From the NCBI GenBank assembly GCA_934667425.1, contig CAKULV010000034.1, forward strand, positions 1-34,828: DNA of 34,828 bases, in the 5' to 3' direction. Position 1 is the stretch's first letter. Each line of letters begins with the position of its first letter. Positions 1 through 7,212 of this stretch are shown one piece after another. The notes below the pieces were generated by a model. That model worked only from the letters and a program-made list of their open reading frames with translations, did not search any database and was not told where the DNA came from. The translations under genes and the position numbers were made by a program. The stretch comes from an uncultured Kiritimatiellota bacterium. Its GTDB lineage: Bacteria; Verrucomicrobiota; Kiritimatiellia; RFP12; UBA1067.

Positions 1-66
1 CAGAGGGGGCGCACTCAAGGGGGAAATCTGGCGAGCCCCCTGCGCTCAGGCCTGAAAGTTCACGAC

Positions 67-279
67 TTACTGACGGACAAGACCGCACGCATTCAATTTT
101 CGGTCTAAATCGGCAAATGCGTTTTCAAGATTCTCAATATGGTAGAGTTCATACATGCCAATGGCATAGTCTACGAGGTTGTGCGCGGCGAGACGATTGT
201 AGGTCACGTCCGCCGTTTCGCCGTTTCGCGCCGCGTACCGCTCCAGGAGATAGACGAAGAACTTGAACTCCCGGCTCAT
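67..279 (-). CDS. DUF3791-like small protein (putative antitoxin)
   Basis: A 70-residue protein and the last gene of a three-gene minus-strand cassette. The N-terminal stretch FKFFVYLLERYA followed by VDYAIGMYELYH resembles DUF3791 proteins, small helical proteins usually encoded beside DUF3990 genes; I recognise this from memory of the family. There is no signal peptide or membrane segment. The ATG lies one base after the stop of the preceding gene, with a GAGG about 10 nt upstream, so translation is probably coupled. The arrangement suggests an antitoxin or accessory partner of the DUF3990 protein, but that role is inferred. Confidence 0.72.
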   Translation of the reverse strand: MSREFKFFVYLLERYAARNGETADVTYNRLAAHNLVDYAIGMYELYHIENLENAFADLDRKLNACGLVRQ

Positions 280-280
280 G

Positions 281-523
281 TCACGGCATCCTCAGATAGG
301 CCGACCGCTGCGGCGTCCCCGTCACTTTCTCGCTCTCCCACATGTCGAAGATCCCCATCGGTCCGAACTGCCACATCTCCATCGCGGGGTTCGCCAGCAT
401 GCGGTAGGTCTGCGAATTGAGGAAAACCGCAAGGGCGCTCTTCTCGTCATACCCGTACTTGGCGACCATGCGCTTCACGACTTCCTCGTCATAGAAGTCC
501 AACACCTCAGGATCAACGCTCAC
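281..523 (-). CDS. DUF3791-associated small protein, middle gene of DUF3990 cassette
   Basis: About 80 residues from a GTG start. The GTG overlaps the TGA of the upstream gene (GTGA) and follows an AAGGAGG, which I prefer to the longer reading from 556. Visible sequence: an acidic N-terminus (VDPEVLDFYDEEVVKRMVAKYGYDE) and a C-terminal part rich in Met and Trp (MEMWQFGPMGIFDMWESEK). Small proteins of this kind commonly sit between DUF3990 and DUF3791 genes in gut bacteria. Soluble, with no known catalytic motif. The tight overlap with both neighbours indicates co-translation and roughly matched amounts, as expected of a toxin-antitoxin set. Function unknown. Confidence 0.68.
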   Translation of the reverse strand: MSVDPEVLDFYDEEVVKRMVAKYGYDEKSALAVFLNSQTYRMLANPAMEMWQFGPMGIFDMWESEKVTGTPQRSAYLRMP

Positions 524-1002
524 GCGACCTCCTTCACGCCCTTGAACGTCAGGCACGAGAGGGCTCGATCTGTCTTGAATGCGAACTGGTCGCGCAACCG
601 CTGCGGCAGCAGGCGGCGCAGCGCCTCATCCTCCGTGTAGGCCCCCTTGAAATAGAGGTTCAAGACCGGCATCGTGTTGTCGTTCGCAACAGGGCCCCAA
701 ACGACGTCACACCTCGCATCGTCAATGCCCTCGTTGCGGTTGCGGCTCACGAAATCAAGCCATGCCGCCGTCGGCCCGTCGAACTTCAACGTCTTCAGAG
801 CGGCGAACGCCGTCTCGTCCACCGCATACGACGAAACCGTCGGCGCGCCTTCGCCGCGGCGCAGCGCAGACGTCTTCGCCCACTTCTCCGCCTGTGCCAG
901 ATCAGAGGTCAGATAGAACGCGCGCCCAAAATCAAGAGCCCGAACCAGCGGCATCAGACGCGGTTCTCGAACGGCTACATTGCTGCCATGGTAAAGTTCC
1001 AT
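520..1002 (-). CDS. DUF3990 family protein (ADP-ribosyltransferase-like fold)
   Basis: 160 residues starting MELYHGSNV; the reading frame is open further upstream but a TATAAT box 7 nt before this ATG fixes the start. The N-terminal YHGSN and the following DFGRAFYLTSD match the conserved blocks of DUF3990, which Pfam groups with ADP-ribosyltransferases: His in the first block and Tyr in the second would contact NAD. The length is typical of the family. It is the first gene of a cassette with two small partner genes, overlapping the next by 4 nt. A toxin role (ADP-ribosylation of an unknown cellular target, neutralised by the small partners) is inferred; the family is not well characterised. 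Confidence 0.8.
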   Translation of the reverse strand: MELYHGSNVAVREPRLMPLVRALDFGRAFYLTSDLAQAEKWAKTSALRRGEGAPTVSSYAVDETAFAALKTLKFDGPTAAWLDFVSRNRNEGIDDARCDVVWGPVANDNTMPVLNLYFKGAYTEDEALRRLLPQRLRDQFAFKTDRALSCLTFKGVKEVA

Positions 1003-1009
1003 GGGCAAG

Positions 1010-1018
1010 ATTATATCA
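1010..1018 (-). promoter_or_regulatory. Extended -10 promoter, leaderless start of DUF3990 gene
   Basis: TGATATAAT reads on the minus strand and ends 7 nt before the ATG at 1002. With normal -10 to +1 spacing, transcription would begin at or next to the A of the start codon. No Shine-Dalgarno is present. Confidence 0.65.
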
Positions 1019-1210
1019 TGATGGCCGCTCACAACGCAAGTGCAGGCCCCGCGATCACATGGCCCGCGCAGGCTACCGAGGCAAGTAGAATCTGCGATTC
1101 GCGGTTCTCTGAAACAGATGTCCGGAAAGGGCGTCTGCCGACGCAAAAATAAGATTACTGTTCGGACTAAATCTTAATCTTGCGCATGGGAACTGGCGGC
1201 GGCCACCATT

Positions 1211-1273
1211 AACATTATCAAACGGTAATGTTGCGGCAATGTTCCGAAAAGACGTAAAGCGTACATTACGCTT
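1211..1273 (+). promoter_or_regulatory. Promoter/operator region of the glycosyltransferase operon
   Basis: Two inverted repeats sit upstream of the ATG at 1276. One is AACATTA (1211-1217) with TAATGTT (1226-1232). The other is AAGCGTA (1257-1263), CAT, TACGCTT (1267-1273). The second overlaps a -10-like TACATT (1262-1267) that ends 8 nt before the ATG, so a protein bound there would block transcription. The -10 is weaker than elsewhere in the window and lacks the TG extension. Confidence 0.4.
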
Positions 1274-1275
1274 CC

Positions 1276-2571
1276 ATGAAACAGCCATTGAAGAGCTTCA
1301 TTATCGCAATCGCCGTATTGGTGCTGGCAAGGCTCGCCATCATGGCCATAGTGCCGGTATTCGATCCGTCTGAAGGACGCTACGCATCAATCTGCGCAAA
1401 CATGGCGGAATCCGGTGACTTCCTGGTTCCACGGTTCATCCACAAAGGGGTATTCCAGAGCTTCGACGGGAAACCTCCCCTCCTGTTCCAGATGGGAGGC
1501 ATTTTCTGCAGACTGTTCGGACGGAACGAGTTCGCCGTGCGGCTGCCATCGTTCCTATCCGCGATTGGACTTCTCGGGATTGTCGCGTTTGCGGTACGGA
1601 GGATGCGCGATGCACACGCCGCGCGAACTGCCGTCATCATCTGCGCGACCTCGGTCGCATTCTACGCGACGGCTGGATTCTGCATGACCGACCTTATGCT
1701 TACATTCTGCGTCGGCGGCGCATTGCTGCTGGAGTGCGCCTTCCGCACGACTCCAAACGGAAAGTGGATATCGCGGGCTATATTCGCGCTTCTCGGCCTC
1801 GGCATGCTCGTAAAAGGCCCTGTCGCTCTCGTCCTGTTCGGGTTGCCGGTCCTTATCGACGCACTCGTCAACCGCCGCATGAAGATCCTTATGCGGCACG
1901 ACTGGATCGGCGGCATGCTGATATTCCTCGCCATATCCGCGCCGTGGTACATCCTCATGGAGAGAAAGACTCCCGGATTCTTGAAATACTTCTTCATCAA
2001 CGAAAACCTGCTGCGGTTCCTCGTCCACGACTATGGCGACAAATATGGCGCCGGGCGCGAAACGTTCCGCGGAATGGCCGCCATATGGGCCATTGTGGTC
2101 ACGCTCCCGTGGACGCCGATAATCTTCCTTAGCGGCGGCAGGCTGAACCTGCGTGGCCGGGAGCCGGAGACGCTCCTCACATGGGGCATCGTCGCCATCA
2201 CGGGGTTTTGGTGTCTTACGAGCCGCGTTCCGCTCGCATACCTGCTGCCTATAGTGCCGCTCTTCGCGGCCCAGCTGTCCATGATGGAAATGCCGCGCTG
2301 GACTGTGCGCCTCGTTCCGGCGACGGTCGTCTGCTGCATCGCAATCCTTTCGGGGACGATAGCCTGCACAAGCCTGTTCACCTACAAGATGCCGGGGTGG
2401 ATGTTCCGGGCGATCCGCGCAAGCGATCCCAAATGCGGCGTATCGTTCATCAGGAAACATCCCCCATACTCGGCTGAATTCTACTTCGGCTCCCAGCTCC
2501 ACCTCTCGCCGCAACCGGGCGACAGACTGTTCATGCGCGAAAAAAGACGGTGGAAGGAGGTGTCCAAATGA
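1276..2571 (+). CDS. Glycosyltransferase family 39/ArnT-like membrane protein (PMT_2)
   Basis: 431 residues with about ten hydrophobic segments. After the first membrane helix comes DPSEGRYA, the extracytoplasmic acidic loop motif of GT-C enzymes such as ArnT and PMT, followed by FDGKPPLLFQM and, near residue 180, LVKGPVAL, another hallmark of the family. These enzymes transfer a sugar from a polyprenyl-phosphate donor to an acceptor (lipid A, lipid or protein) on the outer face of the cytoplasmic membrane. It is shorter than ArnT (about 550 residues), lacking most of the C-terminal periplasmic domain. The stop overlaps the start of the GT2 gene that probably makes its donor. The acceptor and sugar are unknown. 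Confidence 0.85.
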   Translation: MKQPLKSFIIAIAVLVLARLAIMAIVPVFDPSEGRYASICANMAESGDFLVPRFIHKGVFQSFDGKPPLLFQMGGIFCRLFGRNEFAVRLPSFLSAIGLLGIVAFAVRRMRDAHAARTAVIICATSVAFYATAGFCMTDLMLTFCVGGALLLECAFRTTPNGKWISRAIFALLGLGMLVKGPVALVLFGLPVLIDALVNRRMKILMRHDWIGGMLIFLAISAPWYILMERKTPGFLKYFFINENLLRFLVHDYGDKYGAGRETFRGMAAIWAIVVTLPWTPIIFLSGGRLNLRGREPETLLTWGIVAITGFWCLTSRVPLAYLLPIVPLFAAQLSMMEMPRWTVRLVPATVVCCIAILSGTIACTSLFTYKMPGWMFRAIRASDPKCGVSFIRKHPPYSAEFYFGSQLHLSPQPGDRLFMREKRRWKEVSK

Positions 2572-3308
2572 CCATAGCGCTTGTGATCCCCTGCAAAAAC
2601 GAATACTGGAGGCTGGACATCTCCGCATTCCTGGATGCCATCAGGGCATTCCCGTGGCTGACGCTGCTGTTCGTCGACGACGGCTCTACGGATGACACTG
2701 CGGAAACCCTGGCCTTCCTCTCCAGGCAGTCCCCGGCCATACAGGCCATATACCTTCCACGCAATGTCGGCAAGGCCGCCGCCGTACATGCCGGGGTCCA
2801 GACGCTGCTCACCCGTACGCAGGCGGACTGGATCGGCTTCTGGGACGCCGATCTCGCCACCCCGCTCTCCGAACTCAAGGCATTCCACGACGAGCTGGAA
2901 CGCCATCCCGACGCACAGGCGATTCTCGGTGCCAGATGGCCTCATCTCGGCGCGCAAATCGACCGTACGCTCTTCCGCAACGCCGCCGCGACATTGATGA
3001 AGGCCTTGATAAGGCATCTCCTTCACGCCCCAGTGTACGACACGCAGTGCGGCGCCAAGATATTCCGCCGAGACCTCGCAAAGCGCATCTTCGCCGAGCC
3101 ATTCCGTTCCAAGTGGCTGTTTGACGTGGAGCTCCTGCGTCGCATCCCCCTTCGCACGATGCGTCACGCCGTGATTGAGCACCCCCTGTCGGTATGGCAC
3201 GACGTCCCGGGTTCAAAGCTGAAGCTGGCGGATTCCGCGAGGGTGTTCCTCGACCTGCTGCGCATGTCAATGAGCCGTTCACAGATTACAAAATCAGGTC
3301 AGACCTGA
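2568..3308 (+). CDS. Family 2 glycosyltransferase, polyprenyl-phosphate sugar synthase-like
   Basis: 246 residues from the ATG at 2568, which overlaps the upstream TGA (ATGA) and is preceded by AAGGAGG at 8 nt; the longer GTG reading at 2550 is less likely. GT-A motifs are clear: VIPCKNE at the N-terminus, VDDGSTDDT for nucleotide binding, DADLATP (metal-binding DxD-type) and YDTQCGAKIF, characteristic of dolichyl-phosphate beta-glucosyltransferase-like enzymes. It would make polyprenyl-phosphate sugar from a nucleotide sugar at the cytoplasmic face and supply the adjacent GT39-type enzyme. The last roughly eight codons lie inside a 33-bp palindrome, so the natural C-terminus may have been extended by a repeat insertion. 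Confidence 0.88.
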   Translation: MTIALVIPCKNEYWRLDISAFLDAIRAFPWLTLLFVDDGSTDDTAETLAFLSRQSPAIQAIYLPRNVGKAAAVHAGVQTLLTRTQADWIGFWDADLATPLSELKAFHDELERHPDAQAILGARWPHLGAQIDRTLFRNAAATLMKALIRHLLHAPVYDTQCGAKIFRRDLAKRIFAEPFRSKWLFDVELLRRIPLRTMRHAVIEHPLSVWHDVPGSKLKLADSARVFLDLLRMSMSRSQITKSGQT

Positions 3309-3317
3309 TTTTGTAAT
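3285..3317. repeat. 33-bp near-perfect palindrome (REP-like) at the end of the GT2 gene
   Basis: Left arm ATTACAAAATCAGGTC (3285-3300), one central base, then the exact reverse complement (3302-3317). It spans the TGA of the GT2 gene. As RNA it would form a 15-bp stem with a 3-nt loop. It is A/T-rich at the base and has no following U-run, so it is not a classical terminator, though it could protect or stop the transcript. It looks like a dispersed palindromic (REP-type) element; I see no second copy in this window. Confidence 0.8.
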
Positions 3318-3361
3318 TCGACGGCAAAAGTTCGTTTCCCCATGCCCGGCGCCGAATGATT

Positions 3362-3370
3362 TGGTATACT
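3362..3370 (+). promoter_or_regulatory. Extended -10 promoter of the two-component system
   Basis: TGGTATACT (3362-3370) matches the extended -10 consensus seen elsewhere in the window, but here the ATG is 33 nt downstream, leaving a short leader. The leader contains a bulged inverted repeat, GTTGCGCG (3371-3378) with CGCGACAAC (3389-3397). It has no clear Shine-Dalgarno. Confidence 0.55.
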
Positions 3371-3403
3371 GTTGCGCGATTTCACTTACGCGACAACACT
3401 TCC

Positions 3404-4078
3404 ATGCACATCCTTATCGTTGAAGATGACAAGACAATGGCTGAATACGTCTCGGACGGCCTGAGACGCGCCGGCTTTGTCTGCACACACGCTTCAGATG
3501 GAGAGGAGGGCCTGTCCGCCGTCCTGCACTGCAGCTACGACGCCATCATCATGGACGTCATGCTTCCGAAGGTGGATGGGCTCGAGATCATCCGCCGCGC
3601 CCGTTCTGCCCGAATCCGCACTCCGATAATCGTCCTGAGCGCCCGCGGAAGCGTGGAAGCCAAGGTGACCGGCTTCGAGGCCGGCAGCGACGACTATCTC
3701 GCCAAGCCTTTCTCGGTCACGGAGCTTGTCGCACGGGTCCAGGCTCTCATCCGCCGGGCAAGCACGGCGCCCGAAGCCACCATCCTCCGCGAAGCCGACC
3801 TTGAAGTCGATGTCGCGACCCACCGGGTTACGAGGGCGGGGCGGCGCATCGACCTTCAGCCTCTCGAATACCAGCTGCTTGAGTACCTGATGAGGAACAA
3901 GGGGCGCGTCGTCTCGAAGTCAACGATAATGGAGCGGGTGTGGGACTATGCGTTCAATCCGCACACAAACGTCGTCGAGGTTCGCGTCAGCTGCCTTCGC
4001 GGAAAGATAACGTCGCCAGGCGAACGCGAGCTGATCCACACAATCCGGAGGTTTGGCTATGTCCTCGAAGCCCGCTAA
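3404..4078 (+). CDS. OmpR/PhoB-family response regulator
   Basis: 224 residues from ATG 3404 (MHILIVEDD). The receiver domain spans residues 1-115 with the acidic pair in VEDD, phosphoacceptor Asp51 (IIMDVMLP) and the conserved Lys in LAKPF. A C-terminal winged-helix DNA-binding domain (about 130-224) shows LEYQLLEYLMRN and the RR..GYVLE ending typical of OmpR/PhoB. It is activated by the overlapping histidine kinase. The longer frame starting at 3356 runs across the promoter and is not used. It lies directly after the glycosyltransferase pair, so a role in envelope modification control is possible but not shown. Confidence 0.95.
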   Translation: MHILIVEDDKTMAEYVSDGLRRAGFVCTHASDGEEGLSAVLHCSYDAIIMDVMLPKVDGLEIIRRARSARIRTPIIVLSARGSVEAKVTGFEAGSDDYLAKPFSVTELVARVQALIRRASTAPEATILREADLEVDVATHRVTRAGRRIDLQPLEYQLLEYLMRNKGRVVSKSTIMERVWDYAFNPHTNVVEVRVSCLRGKITSPGERELIHTIRRFGYVLEAR

Positions 4079-5456
4079 GGGCCATTCGCTGAAGTGGCGC
4101 TCGGTCACCGTCACAACCGCCACGCTGTGCTGCATCGCAATCACGGCCGGGGCGCTTACGGTCGCCGTGTCATGGCACTACCTCATGAGCCGCGTATATG
4201 CTACCGCCGACAGGCTCATTGAAGACCTGAAGGGCGAATACCGCGAATTCGGGGGCATGACCCAAAGGTTCATCAGCCATATGGACCTTGACTCCGACGA
4301 GCACGATGTCAACCGCACGTTCGTGATCATCTCCACGGCCGATGGCCGCGAACTGCACACCACTCCCATGCCGTCCAGGCTAAAGGCCCGCGTGCTTCGG
4401 GCCGTACGGCAGGGGCATCGCGAACACCGGTTCTACACCGAACGCGCATCCCCGACCGACAGGCATGTGGCGATACGCATGAAGACCCGCGATCTAGGCG
4501 ACGGCAATCTCATCACCGTCGCGCGCGACGTCACCGACATAGAGCGGTATCTCATCTTCCTCACCCTCACGCATGGCATATCCATAGTGCTTTCCACGCT
4601 CTTCACCGGTCTCGGCGTCACGCTGATAGTTTCGCGCTTCTCAAGCCGCCTGAGGTCTGTTGCCGACACCGCCGCCGCGATCAGATCCGGCGACTGGAGC
4701 AGAAGGGTCGAGGAAATCCAAGGCGAATCCATGGAAGTGCAGACTCTCATACATGCATTCAACGGGATGTGCGACAAGAACGAGAAGACCCTCAACGAGC
4801 TCAAGGTCCTTACCGACAACATCGCCCACGATCTCCGCACTCCGCTCACGCGCCTCTCCATGGCGGCTGAAACCGCGCTTGCGGATGATGCGGCCCGCGA
4901 CGCATTGCCAGACCAGGTGCTGAACGAGACCAGAAGCATGATAGAGATGATCAACACCATGCTTGACATCGCGCAGACCGGCTCAAGGATAGACCGTTCG
5001 CCCCGCTCCGACATCGACCTTTCCGCCCTCGTCCGAGACATTGGCGACCTGTACAGGCCGCTCGCAGAGAGCGCCGGGATATCCATGCGCGTCCGCACTC
5101 CGGAAAGCGGACTTGCATTCTCCGGACATCGAGCGAAGCTCCAGCAGCTCGCGGGCAACCTTATAGAGAACGCGATCAAATACACCCCCAAGGGCGGGTG
5201 CATAGACATCTCGCTCGAAGGGACGCCAAGCGGGATACGGCTCGCGATAGCCGACACCGGATGCGGAATTGCCGAAGACGACCTGCCGCACATCTACAAG
5301 CGATTCTGGCGGGCGGACGGCAGCCGCGCCTACCCCGGCAACGGGCTTGGGCTTGCGCTTGTGCACGCGATCGCCACGTCATACGGAGGCGGGATACGCT
5401 GCGACTCCACCCTCGGCAAGGGCAGCGTGTTCACGGTAACGCTTCCCTGTGCGTAG
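4059..5456 (+). CDS. Sensor histidine kinase with HAMP domain
   Basis: 465 residues from ATG 4059, preceded by CGGAGG at 7 nt and overlapping the response regulator by 20 nt; a TTG two codons earlier is less likely. Layout: membrane helix about 20-42, a roughly 120-residue periplasmic sensor loop, second membrane helix about 165-190, HAMP linker, HisKA with phospho-acceptor His257 (DNIAHDLRTPL), then HATPase_c with N box NLIENAIKYTP, G1 DTGCGI, F box YKRFWRAD and G2 GNGLGLAL. All catalytic motifs are intact. It phosphorylates the regulator encoded just upstream. The stimulus is unknown; the loop has no domain I recognise. It ends in TAG, so amber is used as a normal stop here. Confidence 0.95.
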   Translation: MSSKPAKGHSLKWRSVTVTTATLCCIAITAGALTVAVSWHYLMSRVYATADRLIEDLKGEYREFGGMTQRFISHMDLDSDEHDVNRTFVIISTADGRELHTTPMPSRLKARVLRAVRQGHREHRFYTERASPTDRHVAIRMKTRDLGDGNLITVARDVTDIERYLIFLTLTHGISIVLSTLFTGLGVTLIVSRFSSRLRSVADTAAAIRSGDWSRRVEEIQGESMEVQTLIHAFNGMCDKNEKTLNELKVLTDNIAHDLRTPLTRLSMAAETALADDAARDALPDQVLNETRSMIEMINTMLDIAQTGSRIDRSPRSDIDLSALVRDIGDLYRPLAESAGISMRVRTPESGLAFSGHRAKLQQLAGNLIENAIKYTPKGGCIDISLEGTPSGIRLAIADTGCGIAEDDLPHIYKRFWRADGSRAYPGNGLGLALVHAIATSYGGGIRCDSTLGKGSVFTVTLPCA

Positions 5457-5464
5457 GAGAAACT

Positions 5465-5482
5465 GCGCGGCCGTCCCCGCGC
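5465..5482. terminator. GC hairpin between convergent genes
   Basis: GCGCGG, a CCGTCC loop and CCGCGC form a perfect 6-bp stem filling the gap between the histidine kinase and hydrogenase genes, which converge here. There is no U-run on either strand, so it is at best a weak or Rho-assisted bidirectional terminator. Confidence 0.35.
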
Positions 5483-6898
5483 TCACTTCGTGAGGGAGCA
5501 CGGGCCGTTCACGCAGCCGCCCGGACAGGCCATCACCTCAAGGAAGTTTACGCCGGTCCTGCCGCTGGCGTACAGCTTTAGCATCCCGATCGTCCTGCGG
5601 TCGATTCCGTTGATCTGCTGGGAGTTCAGCTTGAAGCCCGGAATCCGCGAAGCGGCCTCCGCAAGCACAGCCTCCGTGACGCCGCAGCTGCGGGCGTAGT
5701 TGCGAGCGGTCTTGTCGGCAGGACGGGCCAGCCGGTACGGCTCGCACGCGACGATGTCGATACGCCGCCCGGCAAGGAGCGCCCCCAGTTCCTCAAACGA
5801 CAGCACGTAGTCCACGGCCTTGCGCTTCGCCTCGCTGCGCTTGGCCACGCAAGGGCCTATGAACACGGTCTTCGCGTCCGGATGCTTTTCCTTCACGATT
5901 TCCCGCGCAAACACCATCGGACTCGGCGTGAGCGAGACGTGGTCTATGAAACCCGGGAAATGCTTGGCCACGAAATTCACCCACGCGGGGCAGCACGATG
6001 TAGTCATGAGCGACTTCGGGTCCTTCTCCATGCGCTCGATGAACTCCTCGGTCTCGTGCGCGGTGGTCATCTCCGCGCCAAGCGCGACCTCCATTACGTC
6101 TGAAAAGCCGACTTTGATGCATGCGGCGAGCATCTGCTCTATCGTGCCGGGAAACTGCCTGTCCGCCGCAGGCGCGATCATCGCGACAAGCTTCTCGCCT
6201 CGCTTCATCGCGAGCAGCACCTCAAGCAGCTGCGAACGCTCCATCACCGCGTTGAACGGACACGCATTGAAGCATTTGCCGCAATATATGCACTTGGCGA
6301 AATCGATTTCAGCCACGCCGTGCTCGTTCTTCATGATCGCCCCCACGGGGCAGGCCTCCTCGCAGGGGACGGTGGTCTTCACGATCGCGTGGTACGGGCA
6401 CACGGTGATGCATTTGCCGCACTTCACGCATTTCGCGGGGTCGATGACGGACTGGCCGTTGACTACGGCTATGGCCCCTTTCGGGCAGCTGTACACGCAT
6501 GGCCGGGCAAAGCATCCCCGGCAGTTCGATGTGGATACCACCTTGGCGTCAGGGCATCCGGAGCAGGCAGGGCCGCACACCGACAGCGGCGAGAACCTGT
6601 TGGGGAACTCCTTGAACGGGTCTTCCCCCTTCTCGACCTTGGACACAAGGCGGTCAAGGTATTCCGAGAGAGCCGTCGCCTCGTCCGTTTCATCCTCCGC
6701 CGAGAATCCGAGCAGGGCCATGAGCCGATACTTAAGCACCGCCCGGTCATGGTAAATGCAGCACCTCGACGACTCGGAGTCCTTGGGACGAAGCTTGATG
6801 GGAATGCGGTCTATCTCCCTCCTGAGTTCGCCGGAATCAAACGCGCGAACGAGCCGTATCATCAGCTCGCGCCGGATGTATATTGCGCCGTTAAGCAT
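5483..6898 (-). CDS. [FeFe] hydrogenase, group B-like, catalytic
   Basis: 471 residues from ATG 6898, with GGAGGT 8 nt upstream; the frame extends to a TTG at 6919 that I reject. The N-terminal 100 residues carry a Cys pair (SRCCIYH). Then come a Cys-rich stretch (about 108-139) and ferredoxin-type [4Fe-4S] motifs CVKCGKCITVCP (157-168) and CIYCGKCFNACP (203-214). The H-cluster domain has all three signatures: TSCCPAW (Cys302/Cys303), IGPCVAKRSE (Cys350) and EVMACPGGC (Cys458, Cys462). The proton-transfer Cys302 is kept, so it should be active in H2 production or uptake. Cytoplasmic. The last gene of the operon; its start overlaps the preceding [2Fe-2S] gene. The architecture fits group B enzymes of fermentative anaerobes. 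Confidence 0.92.
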   Translation of the reverse strand: MLNGAIYIRRELMIRLVRAFDSGELRREIDRIPIKLRPKDSESSRCCIYHDRAVLKYRLMALLGFSAEDETDEATALSEYLDRLVSKVEKGEDPFKEFPNRFSPLSVCGPACSGCPDAKVVSTSNCRGCFARPCVYSCPKGAIAVVNGQSVIDPAKCVKCGKCITVCPYHAIVKTTVPCEEACPVGAIMKNEHGVAEIDFAKCIYCGKCFNACPFNAVMERSQLLEVLLAMKRGEKLVAMIAPAADRQFPGTIEQMLAACIKVGFSDVMEVALGAEMTTAHETEEFIERMEKDPKSLMTTSCCPAWVNFVAKHFPGFIDHVSLTPSPMVFAREIVKEKHPDAKTVFIGPCVAKRSEAKRKAVDYVLSFEELGALLAGRRIDIVACEPYRLARPADKTARNYARSCGVTEAVLAEAASRIPGFKLNSQQINGIDRRTIGMLKLYASGRTGVNFLEVMACPGGCVNGPCSLTK

Positions 6899-7163
6899 GT
6901 CGCCCGACCTCCGCCGCAAGTTCGACTATGCGCGCCAGCACCTTCTCCAATGACGCCTTGCCCATGACCTCCGTCCCGTTGAAGCGTACGAACGGAGCCC
7001 CCTCGAGCTTCTCGCGCTCGCACAGGTCAAGACACGGACGGGCCTCTACCGACACCCGGTCCCTGACGTCAGCCGGAAGGCTGTCCTCAAGATTCATCAG
7101 CGTCGCAGCCCCCAGCAGATAGCAGGCCGTGCCGCAGCATATCTCCACCTTAACCTTTTCCAT
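6891..7163 (-). CDS. Thioredoxin-like [2Fe-2S] ferredoxin (NuoE/HndA C-terminal type)
   Basis: 90 residues from ATG 7163 (MEKVKVEI); the frame is open further upstream but only this start has a purine-rich AGGGA nearby. Cysteines are arranged as C9/C10-x-C14 (CCGTAC) and C44-x3-C48 (RPCLDLC), the pattern of thioredoxin-fold [2Fe-2S] proteins, related to the NuoE subunit of complex I and HndA of hydrogenases. Probably an electron carrier for, or redox partner of, the downstream hydrogenase, whose start codon overlaps its end. A similar but distinct protein is the first gene of the operon. Confidence 0.85.
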   Translation of the reverse strand: MEKVKVEICCGTACYLLGAATLMNLEDSLPADVRDRVSVEARPCLDLCEREKLEGAPFVRFNGTEVMGKASLEKVLARIVELAAEVGRHA

Positions 7164-7212
7164 GTATGTCCCTTTCCGATTCTTTCGGGCGCATTGCCTT
7201 GACGCGTCCATA

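Noticed and set aside
1..66. Possible terminator for the DUF3990 cassette
   Set aside because: Runs of G and C can pair (GGGGGC with GCCCCC), but there is no U-run and the loop is long.
520..1146. 208-residue version of the DUF3990 protein
   Set aside because: The extra 48 residues are unlike the family and cross the -10 box; the start at 1002 matches family length.
1555..2628. 357-codon open frame opposite the GT39-like gene
   Set aside because: Highly charged antisense translation; the plus strand carries clear membrane segments and GT-C motifs.
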